Shown here: positions 26,258 to 37,690 of the stretch, in pieces
Layout of the letters: each line of letters begins with the position of its first letter
Numbering within the stretch: position 1 is the first letter of the stretch
Source of the DNA: Moringa oleifera
Lineage: Eukaryota; Streptophyta; Magnoliopsida; Brassicales; Moringaceae
Reading direction: 5' to 3'
DNA length: 64,000 nucleotides
Assembly: GCA_021397835.1 (NCBI GenBank)
Contig: JAJFZO010000896.1
Span: forward strand, 5,620,501 to 5,684,500
Made by a program: the position numbers and the translations under genes
Notes under the pieces: model-generated
Told to the model about the DNA's origin: nothing
Databases searched by the model: none
What the model saw: only the letters and a program-made list of their open reading frames with translations

Positions 26258-27447
26258 GATGGCTCGCATGAGGCTCCCATGGCTTGGTTAGCACCTATGT
26301 TGTGGCCGCATGGTAGGCCTTCCAACCATGCGATGCATGCTAAGGGTAACTATGGCTTACATCTTATAATAATAGTCCATGCAATGCGGCTCTCTTCTCA
26401 CACTCACTAGCTATCATGCTTATTGCAACTGCAAATTGGGCCTCTGCCCATATTGTACCTATCGGGGTTAGCTGCGACTTGCCTCTCGTGCCCTTGTTTT
26501 GTGCAACGTGACTTTTTTGGCATGCTCGCTAGGTAGTCTATCGACGGACAACAACTAAGTCTAGCTTGTGTGGGACGCCCATGGCTTAGCTAGTGTGCCT
26601 TTTATGGTCGCACACTGGGCCATCCACCATGTAACACCTATTAGAAGTAGCCATGGCTTACTTTCCGTACCTTTGGGACGCTCGCTAGAGAGCCTATCGA
26701 GGGACAACGATAATGGTCTAGCTCGCATGGGCCATCCATGGCCTGGTTAGTGTGCCTGCTGTTGCCACACTTTGGGCATTTCACCCATGTCGTGCCTACT
26801 CGAGGTAGCCGTGGTTGGCCTCTCATGCCCATGGTCCATGCTATGTGGCTCCCATGGCATGCTCTTTGGGCAGTCAATCAAGGGACCATGACGAGGATCT
26901 GGCTCAACTGGGGCGCCCATGGCTTAGCTAGCGTGCTAGTTGCAATCATCCACTAGGCCTTTCACCCATGCACTGCATAGTCATGGCAACCGTGGCTTAC
27001 CTCCTGTGCTCATGGTCAGTGCGACTTGGCTCCATTAGCATGCATATTGGGCAATCTTTCTAGGGATAGCAATAAGGGTCTAGCTAGCGTGTGGCGCTAA
27101 CGGTATGGCCAATGCCTATCATGGTCACTTGTTAGGCCTTCTACCCATGTGATGCCTGTTTGGGGTATCAATGGCTTGCCTTCCATTCCTAATTCCCATG
27201 CCACATGGTTCCCTTAGCACGCCATCTAAGCTATTTATCGAGGGATAGCGACGAGGGCCAGGCATGCGTGGGGTGCCCATTGCATGGCTAGCTCGCTTGT
27301 TGCAGCCTTACGTTGGGCCTTTCGCCCAGCCACCCTTGCTGGGGAAACCGTGGCTTGGCTCTCATGCCTATCTCCATGCAATGTGGCCCTCTTGGCACCC
27401 TTTCTGGGCAATTTATTGAGGGTTAGCAAAGAGGATTTAGCTTTTTG
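26258..27447 (+). repeat. Satellite B, block 2 (about 181-bp monomers)
   Basis: About 6.5 monomers of the same family and strand as 6,031-10,173; landmarks GGGACAACGA, CCCATGGCCTGG and GGCCTTCCACCATG are recognisable throughout. The satellite A side breaks off inside its GTAGACGCGAGGGCAAGC segment, which differs from the break at 6,031. The array ends abruptly near 27,447, where the sequence becomes strongly AT-rich. Confidence 0.87.
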
Positions 27448-27454
27448 GCATAGG

Positions 27455-28303
27455 CTTTTTCACTCCTTTCCCTAATCATCAATGCCGCTCTATTATATTA
27501 TGACTTTTTCACCTCAACAACTATGAACAAACAACCACAAGGCTAGTTATTCTCTTGATCCATCGATAATCTCTTACTTGTCTCTCTCTATAAGTTATGA
27601 TTATAGTAGGGACTACCACATCATGGTATCGGCCATTAAGGTCCTAAGGACCACTTTACAATTGTCTTGGGTAATATGTTATAAATTTTTCTTTTTTGAA
27701 GATCAAACATTTTTCTCACCTCATAATTTATGTGAATGAATTTATGTACATGAATTGGATTGATGTTTCTAATATATTTTTAGTTTGCCTCCATAGATTT
27801 ATACCAAAAAAAAAAAAAGAAAAGTCACGATGGATGATGGATCGAGTTGCAAAATGGTTTTTTTTTTTTTTTTTGGTTTTGTGGATTCTTGTTTTGTTCT
27901 TAGTGTGATGCAAATTTGGGTTTTTGGTGAGTATGATAAATGATGTGGGATTTGGAAGAGAATATGATTCATGGTTTGATGATTTTGAATGAACTTCATT
28001 TGATTATATAAAGTTTTGATTATACAAGCTTGCATCTCTTCATATAGGTTTAAACGTTAGTTATTGTCATGAGTTTTGAAAGCCATCTAAATATGTTGCA
28101 TATGAGTTTGATACATTATTTTGTAAACTTAGTTCGGTATTGCCTTTTTGTTTTTATTTAATTACATAATTGTTGGCATCTTTTGCCATGGTGATTTTCT
28201 TTTTTACTTTTACTACCTCTTTTTTGCCTCCGTTACTTTTTCATTGTACGAGAGTGTCCATATGCCAAAAATCCATTAATGTGCTATAAATACTAGTAGG
28301 AAA
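27455..28303 (+). repeat. AT-rich direct duplication, copy 1
   Basis: About 850 bp that recurs at 28,495-29,536 in the same orientation. Matching anchors include CCCTAATCATCAATGC, TTATGACTTTTTCACCTC, ATGAATTGGATTGAT and CTCTTCATATAGGTTTAAAC. Both copies have long A and T runs at equivalent places (27,808-27,824 and 27,859-27,874 here). No protein homology is recognised in any frame; short open frames across the poly-T are accidental. It could be an old tandem duplication of host DNA or a pair of terminal repeats of an unknown element with almost no interior. Confidence 0.85.
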
Positions 28304-28494
28304 TATAAATAAAAAAATAAAAAGCGAATCTTTCTTTCTCTCATTATTCTCCACAATGGTCATTTTTTATTTATAAAAACCATGATAAGAGATTTTTCTT
28401 TCTCCCATACAGTGACCATATTTCCTAACTACAACGACTTTTAGTATCCTTTAAACTTAGAAGGAGATAGAAAGAGGTTGAGAATATGCGTTTC
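28304..28494. other. Spacer between the two duplicated segments
   Basis: About 190 bp of AT-rich sequence with TTTCTTTCTCTCATTATTC and a related TTTTTCTTTCTCCCATA. No gene, RNA or terminal structure recognised. Confidence 0.6.
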
Positions 28495-29536
28495 TCTTTC
28501 ACTCTTTCCCCTAATCATCAATGCAACACTATTACATTATGACTTTTTCACCTCCACCACTATGAACAACCACCATAAGCCTAGTGATTCTCTTAATCCA
28601 TCAATAATTCCTCCTTATCTCTCTATAAGTTATGATTGTAGTAGGGACCACCACATCACGGTGCCGATCATTAATGTTTTAAGGACCACTTTACAAATTT
28701 CTTAGGTAATGTGTTATAAATTTTTCTTTTTCTAAGATCAAACATTTTTATCATCTCATAATCTATGATAATGAATTTATGTATATGAATTGGATTGATT
28801 TTGTCAATATATTTTTAGTTTTGCCTCCTTTATAAATTTTTACTGGAAAAAAGAAAAGTTATGGTGGATGATGGATCAAGTTGCAAAATGATTTATTTTT
28901 TTTTTTTGGTTTCGTGGATTCTTGTTTTGTTCTTAGTATAATGCTAGTTTGGGTTTTTGGTGGGCATGAGAAATGATGTGGGATTTGGAAGAGAATATGA
29001 TGATGCATGGGTTGGTGACTTTGAATGATGATTAATATATAAGGAAATTAGAGAATGGTAGGGAAGTCAAAGAAAATATGATTAATGTTTTTAAGAGATC
29101 ACAGTGCCCTAACATATAGTTGAAAACTTTTTTTGTTATGATGGGTTACCATGGTCAAACCTTACGTGATGCTCAAGGTGGAGGCAAGTGGTACATCATT
29201 TTTTATGTTCTTGCATAAACTCCATTTAATTGTGTAAAGTTTTGATTATACTAACGTACATCTCTTCATATAGGTTTAAACGTTAATTATTGTCATGAGT
29301 TTAGAAAAGCCTCTCATTATGTTCCATAAGAGTTTGATGCCTTATTTTGTAAATTGGGTTCGTATTGCCTTTATGTTTTTATTTACTTACATAATCATTG
29401 GCATCTTCTACCATGGTTGTTTTTTGTTTTTTAAAAAAACTTTTACTACCTTCTTTTTGCCTCCCTTACTTTTTTATTGTACTAGAATGCCCATATGCCA
29501 AAATCAAAGTTATGTGCTGCAAATATTACTAGGAAA
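28495..29536 (+). repeat. AT-rich direct duplication, copy 2
   Basis: Second copy of 27,455-28,303, visibly diverged. It carries about 189 bp (29,029-29,217) with no counterpart in copy 1, so either copy 2 gained or copy 1 lost that piece. Copy 2 stops matching 8 bp before the left end of the CACTA transposon at 29,545. An open frame of 97 codons at 29,295-29,588 runs across the boundary and has no recognisable homology. Confidence 0.85.
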
Positions 29537-29544
29537 ACCTAGTT

Positions 29545-29576
29545 CATTACAACCAAACATGCTTTTAATGATGGTT
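29545..29576 (+). repeat. CACTA left terminal inverted repeat
   Basis: 32 bp starting CATTACAACCAAA and ending TTAATGATGGTT. It agrees with the inverse of the right end at 22 of 32 positions. Confidence 0.8.
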
Positions 29577-30010
29577 AAAAAATGTTAAAGACAATGGTTG
29601 TGAAAGTGTCATCTATTTAAGTGACAAGAAAAGGCTTTGCAAAATAGATGACGGTTGCAAAAACTATCATCTAATGTAACTTTTAATGACGGTTGTTACA
29701 CTATTAGATGTGAATTAACAATGATTGTCGTTTAATGCAATCCAACGTTAGATAGGAGTTGTAAGTAAAACTACTATGATGTTGGGTTGTATAAGATGAG
29801 AGTTATGAATACAATCATCATCTAATACCCATTACATTAGTAACAGTTGATTACAAAACTATCATCTAAGATCGTATTACATTAGATGATGATTGTGTAC
29901 AGAACTGTCATATAATGTCCAATTACATTAGATGATAGTTGCAGATACAACTCTCATCTAATATCCATTATTTTAGATAACTGTTTTATTTACAACCACC
30001 ATCTAACGTT
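29577..30010. repeat. CACTA left subterminal repeats
   Basis: Short motifs in both orientations: TATCATCTAAT, ATTAGATGATGATTG, TTAGATGATAGTTGCAG, CAACTCTCATCTAATA and similar, spaced about 30-60 bp. Neighbouring motifs face each other and could form hairpins. This is the expected layout of the DNA-binding zone at a CACTA end. No coding sequence seen. Confidence 0.75.
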
Positions 30011-31040
30011 TTCAATTTTTTTAAAAAATTTTTGTTTTAATTATTGTAGACCAATATTTATATTTTTAAAATATTTCAAAAATACATTATGAATTCTAAA
30101 TTTGTAATTTACAATTATTATAATTACAATTACATCATAATTATCAATTTCACTTACAAAATCATATGAATAATCTCAAATTTTATATATAAAATTATAC
30201 TTTAAAACATCATTAATACATCAAATTCAATCTTAAAATATTTCAGTTGCCATATCAATAATAATTATACTTCACATACATTAAGATTCACCATTTTTCA
30301 ACATATCAACACTATATTCAACACAACACACTTCATTTTGCGTACCACAATACACTAATCACATCAATGCCAAATTCAACACAACATACTTCAAATTACA
30401 TATTAATAATACACTACTCTAATACACATCAACATCGTCACTCTAACATTGTATAGTGCAACAATAATACAGCAAATGATATTTAAATATACACCAATAC
30501 CTTCAATTTTCAAATATTACAACTATAATATACCAAATCACACTCCAATATACACTAACACATTCACTTTTCAACTTTATCATGCAATAATAATACACTA
30601 AATAACTCTTCAATACTCTCTCAATAATTAATGCTTTAAAATATTATCATTCAAGATATTCATTGAATGATTCAACCTAATATTAACAAATTTAATTATG
30701 CAAATGTATAATATTTATCATAAAAGAAATTCATTGAATAATTAATTTTTACATAATGAGTGCAAAAGTATATTCAATATGTTCCAATCTACAAAAAAAA
30801 GTATTCTCAAAATTCGCGTCCTATACTATCGCTCAAATAACAACATGTGAAGTCACAAAATTCTTTCTCAATTGATTTATTTCTGCTTAAGTGTGCATGG
30901 CTTTATCATTCAATTGCATTTACAAAAACACATAAATAAATTTGTATGTTATTAATAACAAATACATTGACTAATTAAACAATTATTAAAATAACTTACT
31001 ATTTTATAAAAACTGACAGTATCACTACGTCTTTCAATGA
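30011..31040. other. Non-coding AT-rich interior of the CACTA element
   Basis: Very AT-rich and low in complexity. Between about 30,290 and 30,610 there are loose repeats of the type TTCAACACAACACACTTC and ATACACTAA. Nothing coding is recognised. Confidence 0.6.
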
Positions 31041-31339
31041 CGTCCCTCATATATGCCATAACACAATAACCACACTCAATGTTAGAGGGCTGGCGTGGAT
31101 ATTATACGAAAAAATTGAAGATGTCAATGTAACAGATAAAAGTAAAGAAAAAAATTTTAAAACATAAATTTTAATTGTATTATAATAATACATGAGTAAT
31201 AAAACTTCTAAAATTTTTTCTTGACAATCTTGGCGCATGAATCGCCACATACATCCTAAAAGCTTTGAAAGATAAATATTAATCATACATAATTATAAAT
31301 TTTATACTTAACATTTAACTTTAGTAAATTTTTATAAAC

Positions 31340-32260
31340 TCACATTGTGATAAGATTTTCCAAATCATCTCGATCATCGTGCCCCAATGGATGAAAAACC
31401 ATATATTGGTATAAATCAGGCTCTACGACGGCCAACATTTAATGTGTAGTACATATTATAACATAATTTAAATAAAATTAATCGTTGTTCAAAATATATA
31501 CTTGCAATTAAAAATTTACATCTAGTTACTTTATATACAAGGAAGCATCATGACTCCCTTGTCACATGCTACTTACCCTATCCTTAGGTCAACATATCTT
31601 GCTTGCTTTTCAACATTATTAATGCTCCCCACTGATACCATCATCGGATCAACAAATAAGTACTTACTATTCAAGCCACGTGTGACCATTTTATCCCTAT
31701 AAAGCTTCCTATAATACGATACAAAAATTAAGCTTTTTTAATCTTGAAAATTAAAAAAAAAAAATTAAAATATAGTAATAAAACATGATAGACATTTACG
31801 ATATAAGCTTGAATGATGGTAACGCTTAACTCTTTTATATGTCAAAATTGCATGATATCATCTTTGCAAACATATATCGTGCCTTGAGCATCAAAATTTT
31901 TTTTTTTTCATAAAATGGGATTGCTATCATCATATCTATGTCCATTATGCAATAAACATAATGATAATATAACTTGAGTGGTCCACATATGGAGTCTATA
32001 TCTCGTTCTGCATGAACTCATGGCACCGATTTAGATGATGCCTTCAAAAGATCAAATATGTTATCCATAACGGTTAATTTATAAATTTCATAAATATAAT
32101 ATAGTTCATGTAAACGTATTACCTGATATCTTGGAGTAATAATCTATTATGATCGTTAAGCGACATGTGTCCCAATTACTTGAGCTAAAGTAAAGATATT
32201 TGCCTCATCTATCAATCGAGGCAAAGGAATATCGGGCTTCATAACTATTATGATCTAAAC
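31340..32260 (-). pseudogene. Degraded downstream coding sequence of the CACTA element, unidentified
   Basis: On the minus strand several stretches still read like protein between stops and AT-rich gaps: LPRLIDEANIFTLAQVIGTH (about 32,250-32,180), KLYRDKMVTRGLNSKYLFVD and the residues after it (about 31,710-31,580), and YQYMVFHPLGHDDRDDL (about 31,412-31,360). The position, downstream of the transposase and inside the same TIRs, suggests a second protein or the 3' exons of the first, as is common in plant CACTA elements. I do not recognise the domain and assign no function. Confidence 0.4.
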
Positions 32261-32379
32261 TCTTACATTGCCCTCCACGATGTGAGTCCCATGGATCATC
32301 TTATTCATAAGAGGATCAATGAAAATAAACTAAATGAAAATAGACTGAAGGGCCACAACGTTAGCAATGTCACCAATCG

Positions 32380-32639
32380 TCAACTGATATGGTATACACT
32401 ATAATGAAAAACGTAAAGCAAGTTCACAAAATCACATAGCTTTACTTCTCTAATTAGATGAACAATGAGATGAACCATAATATCAAAAAAACTTGAAGAA
32501 AAATACTTCTCCAACAAACATAATGTTGTCACTAGTTCACATTGCATACCATCTAACTTTACCATATCAATAACCTTTTGGCATAAAAGGTTGAAAAATA
32601 TACAAATCTTATAAGTACATATCTAACATGTTTATGTAA
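32380..32639 (-). pseudogene. CACTA transposase-associated domain (DUF4218-like) remnant
   Basis: The open stretch 32,380-32,565 contains LLEKYFSSSFFDIMVHLIVH followed by a degraded LIREVKLCDFVN. This is typical of the domain known as DUF4218, found downstream of the TNP2 transposase core in plant CACTA elements. Function of the domain is not established. It follows the TNP2 core at 32,640-33,801 on the same strand and was probably part of the same spliced transcript. The 3' part of the domain is lost to stops. Confidence 0.7.
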
Positions 32640-33801
32640 CAAACCTCATAAAGTGACGGGCAGAAATTGTTGCATTAATGTATGACAACCATGAGATTTC
32701 AACCCATTCAACTTCAGATCTTTTAAAGATACAAAGTTTTGAATGTCTAAAGAGTATCCATCTGGCACCTTTATCTCACTTAATATCTTACAAAATTGTG
32801 TCTTCTTGTTTTTTGATAAGGTAAAGTAAACTTGTAGTAGAAATATATGATTGTTTTGGATGACTTTGAGATAAAAATATTTTATATCCTAGAAATGACA
32901 TCTTCTTACTATATGGCAAATGACACGCATGTGCATTTTTACCACATATAGGATATGCGTAATACCCTTCATTATAGAATAGAATAAATTACCATATGCA
33001 AAAAAATCATTAATTGTCTATAATAACATTGTTTTTTAGTTGAATGACTCCTTACTATGTGCATCATAAACTTGAACATTAGTCTCCTATAACATTTCTA
33101 AATCTTTAATTAGTGGTGCCAAATAGAAATCGATATCATTCCCAACTTGCTTAGGTCCCAATATCAATAGTGTAAGCAACATAAACTTTCTCTTCATTGT
33201 CCACCAAGGTGGTAAATTATATGTAACCATGACCACAGGCAACAACTATAACGACTGCTTAAGAAACTATGTTGATTGATTTCGTTCGTCGAAACGATGA
33301 GTCTCAAGTTTTGGGTTCAGATGCAAATTGTAGCCACAAGAAATCTATTAACTTTCAAGATGATGTATGGGATGGATGCCTTAATTGACCATCTATTTCT
33401 CTTTACCTTAAATGCTGTTTGAGTTGTTATGATTTTTCAAAGCATCTAAATAGTCTCATAAATCTTGATATCGATGGAAAATACCATAATATCCTTGTAG
33501 GCATCCTTTGCTTAATTTCTTTACTATTCTTTGTTACTTTCCATTTAGAAACACCACACACTAGACATTGAGTCTCATCTTGGTACTCCTTTTGATATAA
33601 AATGCAATCATTTGGACATGCATGTATCATTTCATAATCCATACCTAATGCATTTACGGTTTTCTTTGCCTTATACATGGAAAAGGGCATTCCATTATTC
33701 TTAATTAACATTTTAGATACTAATTGTAGTAGGTTGTTGAAGCTTTGATCAGAGCAATTGTACTTCGCTTTCAAGTTATAAAGTTTCACTAAAGTAGACA
33801 A
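32640..33801 (-). pseudogene. TNP2-like CACTA transposase, inactivated
   Basis: The best-preserved frame, 33,427-33,801 (124 codons), begins with LYNLKAKYNCSDQSFNNLL, has a ConserveD-type HACPNDCILYQKEYQ, then CLVCGVSKWKV, which is the N-terminal zinc-finger-like part of TNP2 transposases. Further pieces follow in order on the same strand in shifted frames: FASEPKT near 33,320, YNLPPWWTMKRKF near 33,220-33,180, YPICGKNAHACHLPYSKKM near 32,960-32,900, and LKSHGCHTLMQQFLPV near 32,705-32,657. In this family the protein binds the TIRs and cuts the element out. Several stops and frameshifts separate the pieces, so this is a pseudogene. The first Met at 33,801 lies about 210 bp inside the TIR; the true start may have been further upstream. 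Confidence 0.85.
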
Positions 33802-33879
33802 TTTGTTAATTATTTTTTAATGAATCGACGTGAAATTTTTTTATGCTTATCGGTTCTACAATGAACCAATAAGGAATGG

Positions 33880-33978
33880 TAATTAATATCATGGTTTATC
33901 ATTATATTATCATCTAATCTTTTCGATCCATAATTAATCCACTTTTAATGATGTTTTCTATTGAAACTATCATCTATT
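33880..33978. repeat. CACTA right subterminal repeats
   Basis: ATTATCATCTAATCTTTTC and AACTATCATCTATTAAGTA match the motifs of the left subterminal zone. Confidence 0.65.
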
Positions 33979-34010
33979 AAGTATCATTAAAAATTGATTT
34001 TGTTATAGTG
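33979..34010 (-). repeat. CACTA right terminal inverted repeat
   Basis: Read on the minus strand from 34,010 it starts CACTATAACAAAATC, an intact CACTA terminus. The plus strand therefore ends TGTTATAGTG at 34,010. Confidence 0.85.
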
Positions 34011-35044
34011 ATTGCTTTGCCTTGAAACCCAAAGGACTTGCCTTAAAATCCAACAAGCTATTTAGATTCCTATCCTAAAAGCTAAAAGTTGAAATTTGAT
34101 GAAAGAAAACCTAACCCAATGATTACTCGGATTAAGAACCATAGGTGTAGGTATATAGTTTGAACGCATAAGGAACAACCATTGATAAGTTTAAAGTAGT
34201 TCTTCTCTAAAGAACCAAATAGGAAGCAATCCTCATATTAAATTTCATTCACTAATGTTATTTCCACAATGCTTGCACCCTATTTAAATAAGGGTAAATG
34301 ATAACATAAAACTAGAGAGTAAATATCTTAAATTCAAAAAATTGTCATCCTAAATTAAAAAAATATGTCTTAAATTTGAAAAGAAAATATCCTAAATTAG
34401 AAAAGTAGTTATCATAAATTTAAAAAAAAATCTAAAATAAGAAAAGAATATATTAATAAGCAAATAATAGCAAAAGTAAATATTATGCAACAAATCTTCG
34501 CATTAACCTCTGTAGCAAATCTTCTTATATCTTAAGATTGGGTATTGTAGTAGATCTTTTGATGATGCTCTTTTCTATGCATCAATATGCCAAAAACCAA
34601 TTAATATTTGCTTTCTGCTTAAGTAATGTGAAGAATCTCTTTAGTGATGTCATTGGATGAGTTAATAATAACAAATCAGGAGCATAAAAATTTAATTGAT
34701 TTCTATGAACTAGTACTATGCCATGCATGATTGTGGATGGATGGAAATAAAGAATCATACAAAAAGCTTTCAATGATAAATAAAGATTTGAAAAATCTTG
34801 CTTATATTTGCATGTTAATTGATGTTTCCTGTGCAAACACTTGATGATATGGTAAGATATTATAGAAATACATATCGTGTATTGCCTCTAGCTCACAATA
34901 AGTTGACACGAACGCCAAAAATAACAATGGATATTTCCTTTTCAATTATATTTTAAGATAGAAGTTATAGTAGAAGTATATGATACCATAGAAAGTTTAT
35001 CACAAGTAATATAGCTCAATCTGGATATGATCTTATGTTTATCA
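34011..35044. other. AT-rich spacer between CACTA and Gypsy copy A
   Basis: No gene recognised. Degenerate AT-rich units of about 20-23 bp of the type ATCCTAAATTAGAAAAG occupy about 34,325-34,445. Just right of the CACTA end, 34,293-34,306 reads CTATTTAAATAAGG, a TATA-like motif usable on the minus strand, so part of this region may be an unrecognised LTR. An 84-codon open frame at 34,582-34,836 (minus) has no homology that I recognise. Confidence 0.5.
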
Positions 35045-37690
35045 CAAAGGTTTTTGATTCAAATGGGGTCTCCTCGAGCTATTGTAACATTTTTTTTCCA
35101 AGAATCTTTTTGTTGCAAGGAGCAAAGTGAGACATCTTTAAGAACCTATAAATAATGACCATAATTGAATTCTTGTTCCTTTGTGTTCTTAGTAGTCCCA
35201 TAACAAAATCAAGACTCATATACTGCCATGGAGCATTAGGCATTAGAATGGAGTGGACAAACCAGAATTTTGGCCCTTCATTTTAGCCAAATGACATACT
35301 CGACATTATTTTACAAATCTATCAACATCTCTAAACATCTTTGGCCAATAGAAATTAACTTAAAGGTAAAGTTTTCTGTCTAGCAATGTGTCCTTCTAAG
35401 ACACCACCATGAGCTTCTACCAAACTCACTTATCTCAAAGAACAAGATGGAACACACAATGCATTAGCTTTAAGAAGAAAGCCATCAGAGATAGAAAATT
35501 GCTTACAAGAGACTAGTTTGTGACTCTAGTAGATTAAGTTAAAATCAACATCATGCTCATAAAGATCCTTGAAATCATCGAATCTCACAACTTTAACCTC
35601 CATAGTTGATAAAAAAAAATGTTTTTGATTCAATGCATCAGTAATAGCATTTTGGACACAAGATTTGTGCATGATGGTTAAGTTATAAGATAGTAAGAAT
35701 TCAACCTAAGTTGCTTTATCTCTTATTTAACTTGTGTTGATGATTGATGAACTTCAATACTTAATGATTAGAATAAAGAATTAAAGGCCTTATAAGAAGT
35801 AATTAACCCCAATGGTGCAGGGCTCTATAAACCGCATAGAACACCTTGTCACAAATAGAATACTTTGTTTGGCAATCAATAACTTTCTCATTGAAAAAGG
35901 CAATAGGTGTTCCTTTTTGACCTAAAGCAAGACTAATACCAATATGAAAAGCATCACATTCAACCCCAAAAAGCTTGTTAAAATTAGGAAGACTTAAAAT
36001 GAGAGCTTCTATCCCTTTTCTTTTCAATAACTCAAAAGCATCCTCAACTTCACTAGTCCACTTGAACTTGTCATCTTCAAATCATTTGGTGATTTGAGCA
36101 ATAATAGAACTAAAATCCTTAATGAACTGCCAATAAAAAGAAGGCAACCTATGCAAACTCTGAACATCATGTAGAGAAGCTATTGGCCAATTGAGAGTAA
36201 CATGTACCTTATTTTGATCTATGATAATTTCTTTTTTTGAAATAACATATCCCAAAAACACCACATTTGGAGTAAAAAATTCACACTTTTTCAAATTAGC
36301 ATTAAGTTTTTGCTCCCTCAAGATTAAAAACATCTATCCAAGATGAGCCATATATTCCTTTTCATTTTAATTGTACACCAATATGTCATCAAACTAAACC
36401 ATAACAAAAGAACCAATGTAGGGCATAAGTATGTGATTCATAAATCGCATGAAAGTACTAGAGGTATTAGACAATCCAAATGGCTTAACCAACCATTCAT
36501 ATAAATCATCTCTTGTTTTAAATGTTGTCTTCCATTCATCTTTGGGCCTCATTCTAATTTGATGGTAACCACTTCTCAAGTCAATTTTAGAAAAAAATAG
36601 ATGCACCACACAATTGATCAAGTAAATCATTTAACCATGGAATTGAAAATTGGTAATTAATTTTGATTTTGTCGACAGCACGGCTATCCACACACATCCT
36701 TTTAGAATGATCCTTCTTTGGCACCGATATGGTTAGAATAGCGCATGGACTCATGCTCCCTCTAATCAACCCTTTTCGCACGAATACATCAATTGCCTTT
36801 GAAGCTCTTCATGCTCTTTAAGACTCATTCGATAGGATACTTTACTAGGAAGAATAGTCCTTGAAACACGATCAATGTAATGTTGAATGTCCCTCAAAAG
36901 TGGAAGGCCATGTGAAATTTCCTCTAGGATAAGATCTTGAAACTCATCAAAAATTTGTTTTATGATTAATTCTTTTGCAGTTTTTTTTATTGTACATTCT
37001 CCTCTACTACCATAATAGCAAAAAAAAACTCTACATCTCTCTAATTCATCCTTGATTTCACCATAGGACACTAACTTGTTTTATTGTTGGACCTGCTTCA
37101 GGAGGTTGTAATGGAGCTAAAACAATCTGATCATCATTCACCTTAAAAGAATAAGTGTGCTTGTAACCATCATATAACACCCTTGTATTAGATTATCAAG
37201 GTCTACCTAGCAACGAATGACAAGCACTCATAGGAGTAACATCATACTATACTTCATCTTTATAATTCTTTCCAACAGAAAATGGGACTAAGCATTTTTT
37301 AGTTACCTCAATTTCACATCTCTTTTGTAACTAGCATAATTGGCAAGGATTTGGATGTGGAATTATGTCTAACTTGAGCTTTTGCACCATCTTTAAGGAT
37401 AACATGTTCTCAAAGCTGCCATTACCAATGATCACCAAGCATAACCTGTCGTGAGAAGTACATTGAAAGTGAAACACATTCTTTCTCACCCAACTTTCAC
37501 CCTCTTTCAATGGGACAACTTCTACTTATGTTGCACTATAATTGATGTGCCATGATCAACATAGATCATCTCTTCCTCATCACTATCATCTTTTAGATCA
37601 TTGCTACGTTCATCTTCTTCTCTGTCATTAACATGCTCAACTAAAGTAACAATACTTCTATTTGGACCATTAGAAACAATACTTCTATTT
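35045..37690 (-). mobile_element. Ty3/Gypsy retrotransposon copy A, truncated, no LTRs
   Basis: Minus-strand internal fragment holding, from right to left, protease, reverse transcriptase, RNase H and the start of the integrase. It aligns with copies B and C over most of its length. The right end stops just before the region that encodes the gag zinc knuckle in copy B and is joined directly to the 17-bp minisatellite. The left end stops inside the integrase near GGAGCAAAGTGAGACATC (about 35,120); homology left of that is weak. Confidence 0.85.
35050..37690 (-). pseudogene. Gypsy copy A pol (protease, RT, RNase H, partial integrase), dead
   Basis: Protease zone about 37,080-37,560; at 37,415-37,435 the frame reads VIIGNGS, so the expected active-site Asp is Gly. 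RT: VPKKDHSKRMCVDSRAVDKI in 36,587-36,781, then [20 protein letters not shown] and [19 protein letters not shown] in 36,394-36,630. The catalytic FDD is present at 36,385-36,393 but is directly preceded by an in-frame TAG (36,394-36,396) and followed by another stop. The thumb and connection region lies at 36,082-36,333 (FLGYVIS). RNase H starts near 36,027 with VECDAFHIGISLALGQKGTP and AVYRALHHW. Stops between segments make expression of a full polyprotein impossible. Confidence 0.88.

Larger units (their letters stand above)
29545..34010 (-). mobile_element. CACTA (En/Spm-type) DNA transposon, decayed but structurally complete
   Basis: The element is 4,466 bp long. Both ends carry matching terminal inverted repeats beginning CATTACAACCAAA (left) and CACTATAACAAAA (right, read on the minus strand). 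The transposase remnant reads from right to left, so the 5' end is at 34,010. Flanking triplets are GTT (29,542-29,544) and ATT (34,011-34,013), which fits a 3-bp target duplication with one later change. Subterminal regions hold many short inverted ATTAGATGAT-type motifs, the usual transposase-binding zones of this superfamily. The coding part has many stops and frameshifts, so the element cannot move by itself; the left TIR has also lost the exact CACTA end. At about 4.5 kb it is shorter than many autonomous CACTA elements. Confidence 0.85.

Noticed and set aside
27696..28035. Small genes with poly-K or poly-F stretches
   Set aside because: The frames are created by the poly-A and poly-T runs in the duplicated AT-rich segment and are not kept in copy 2.
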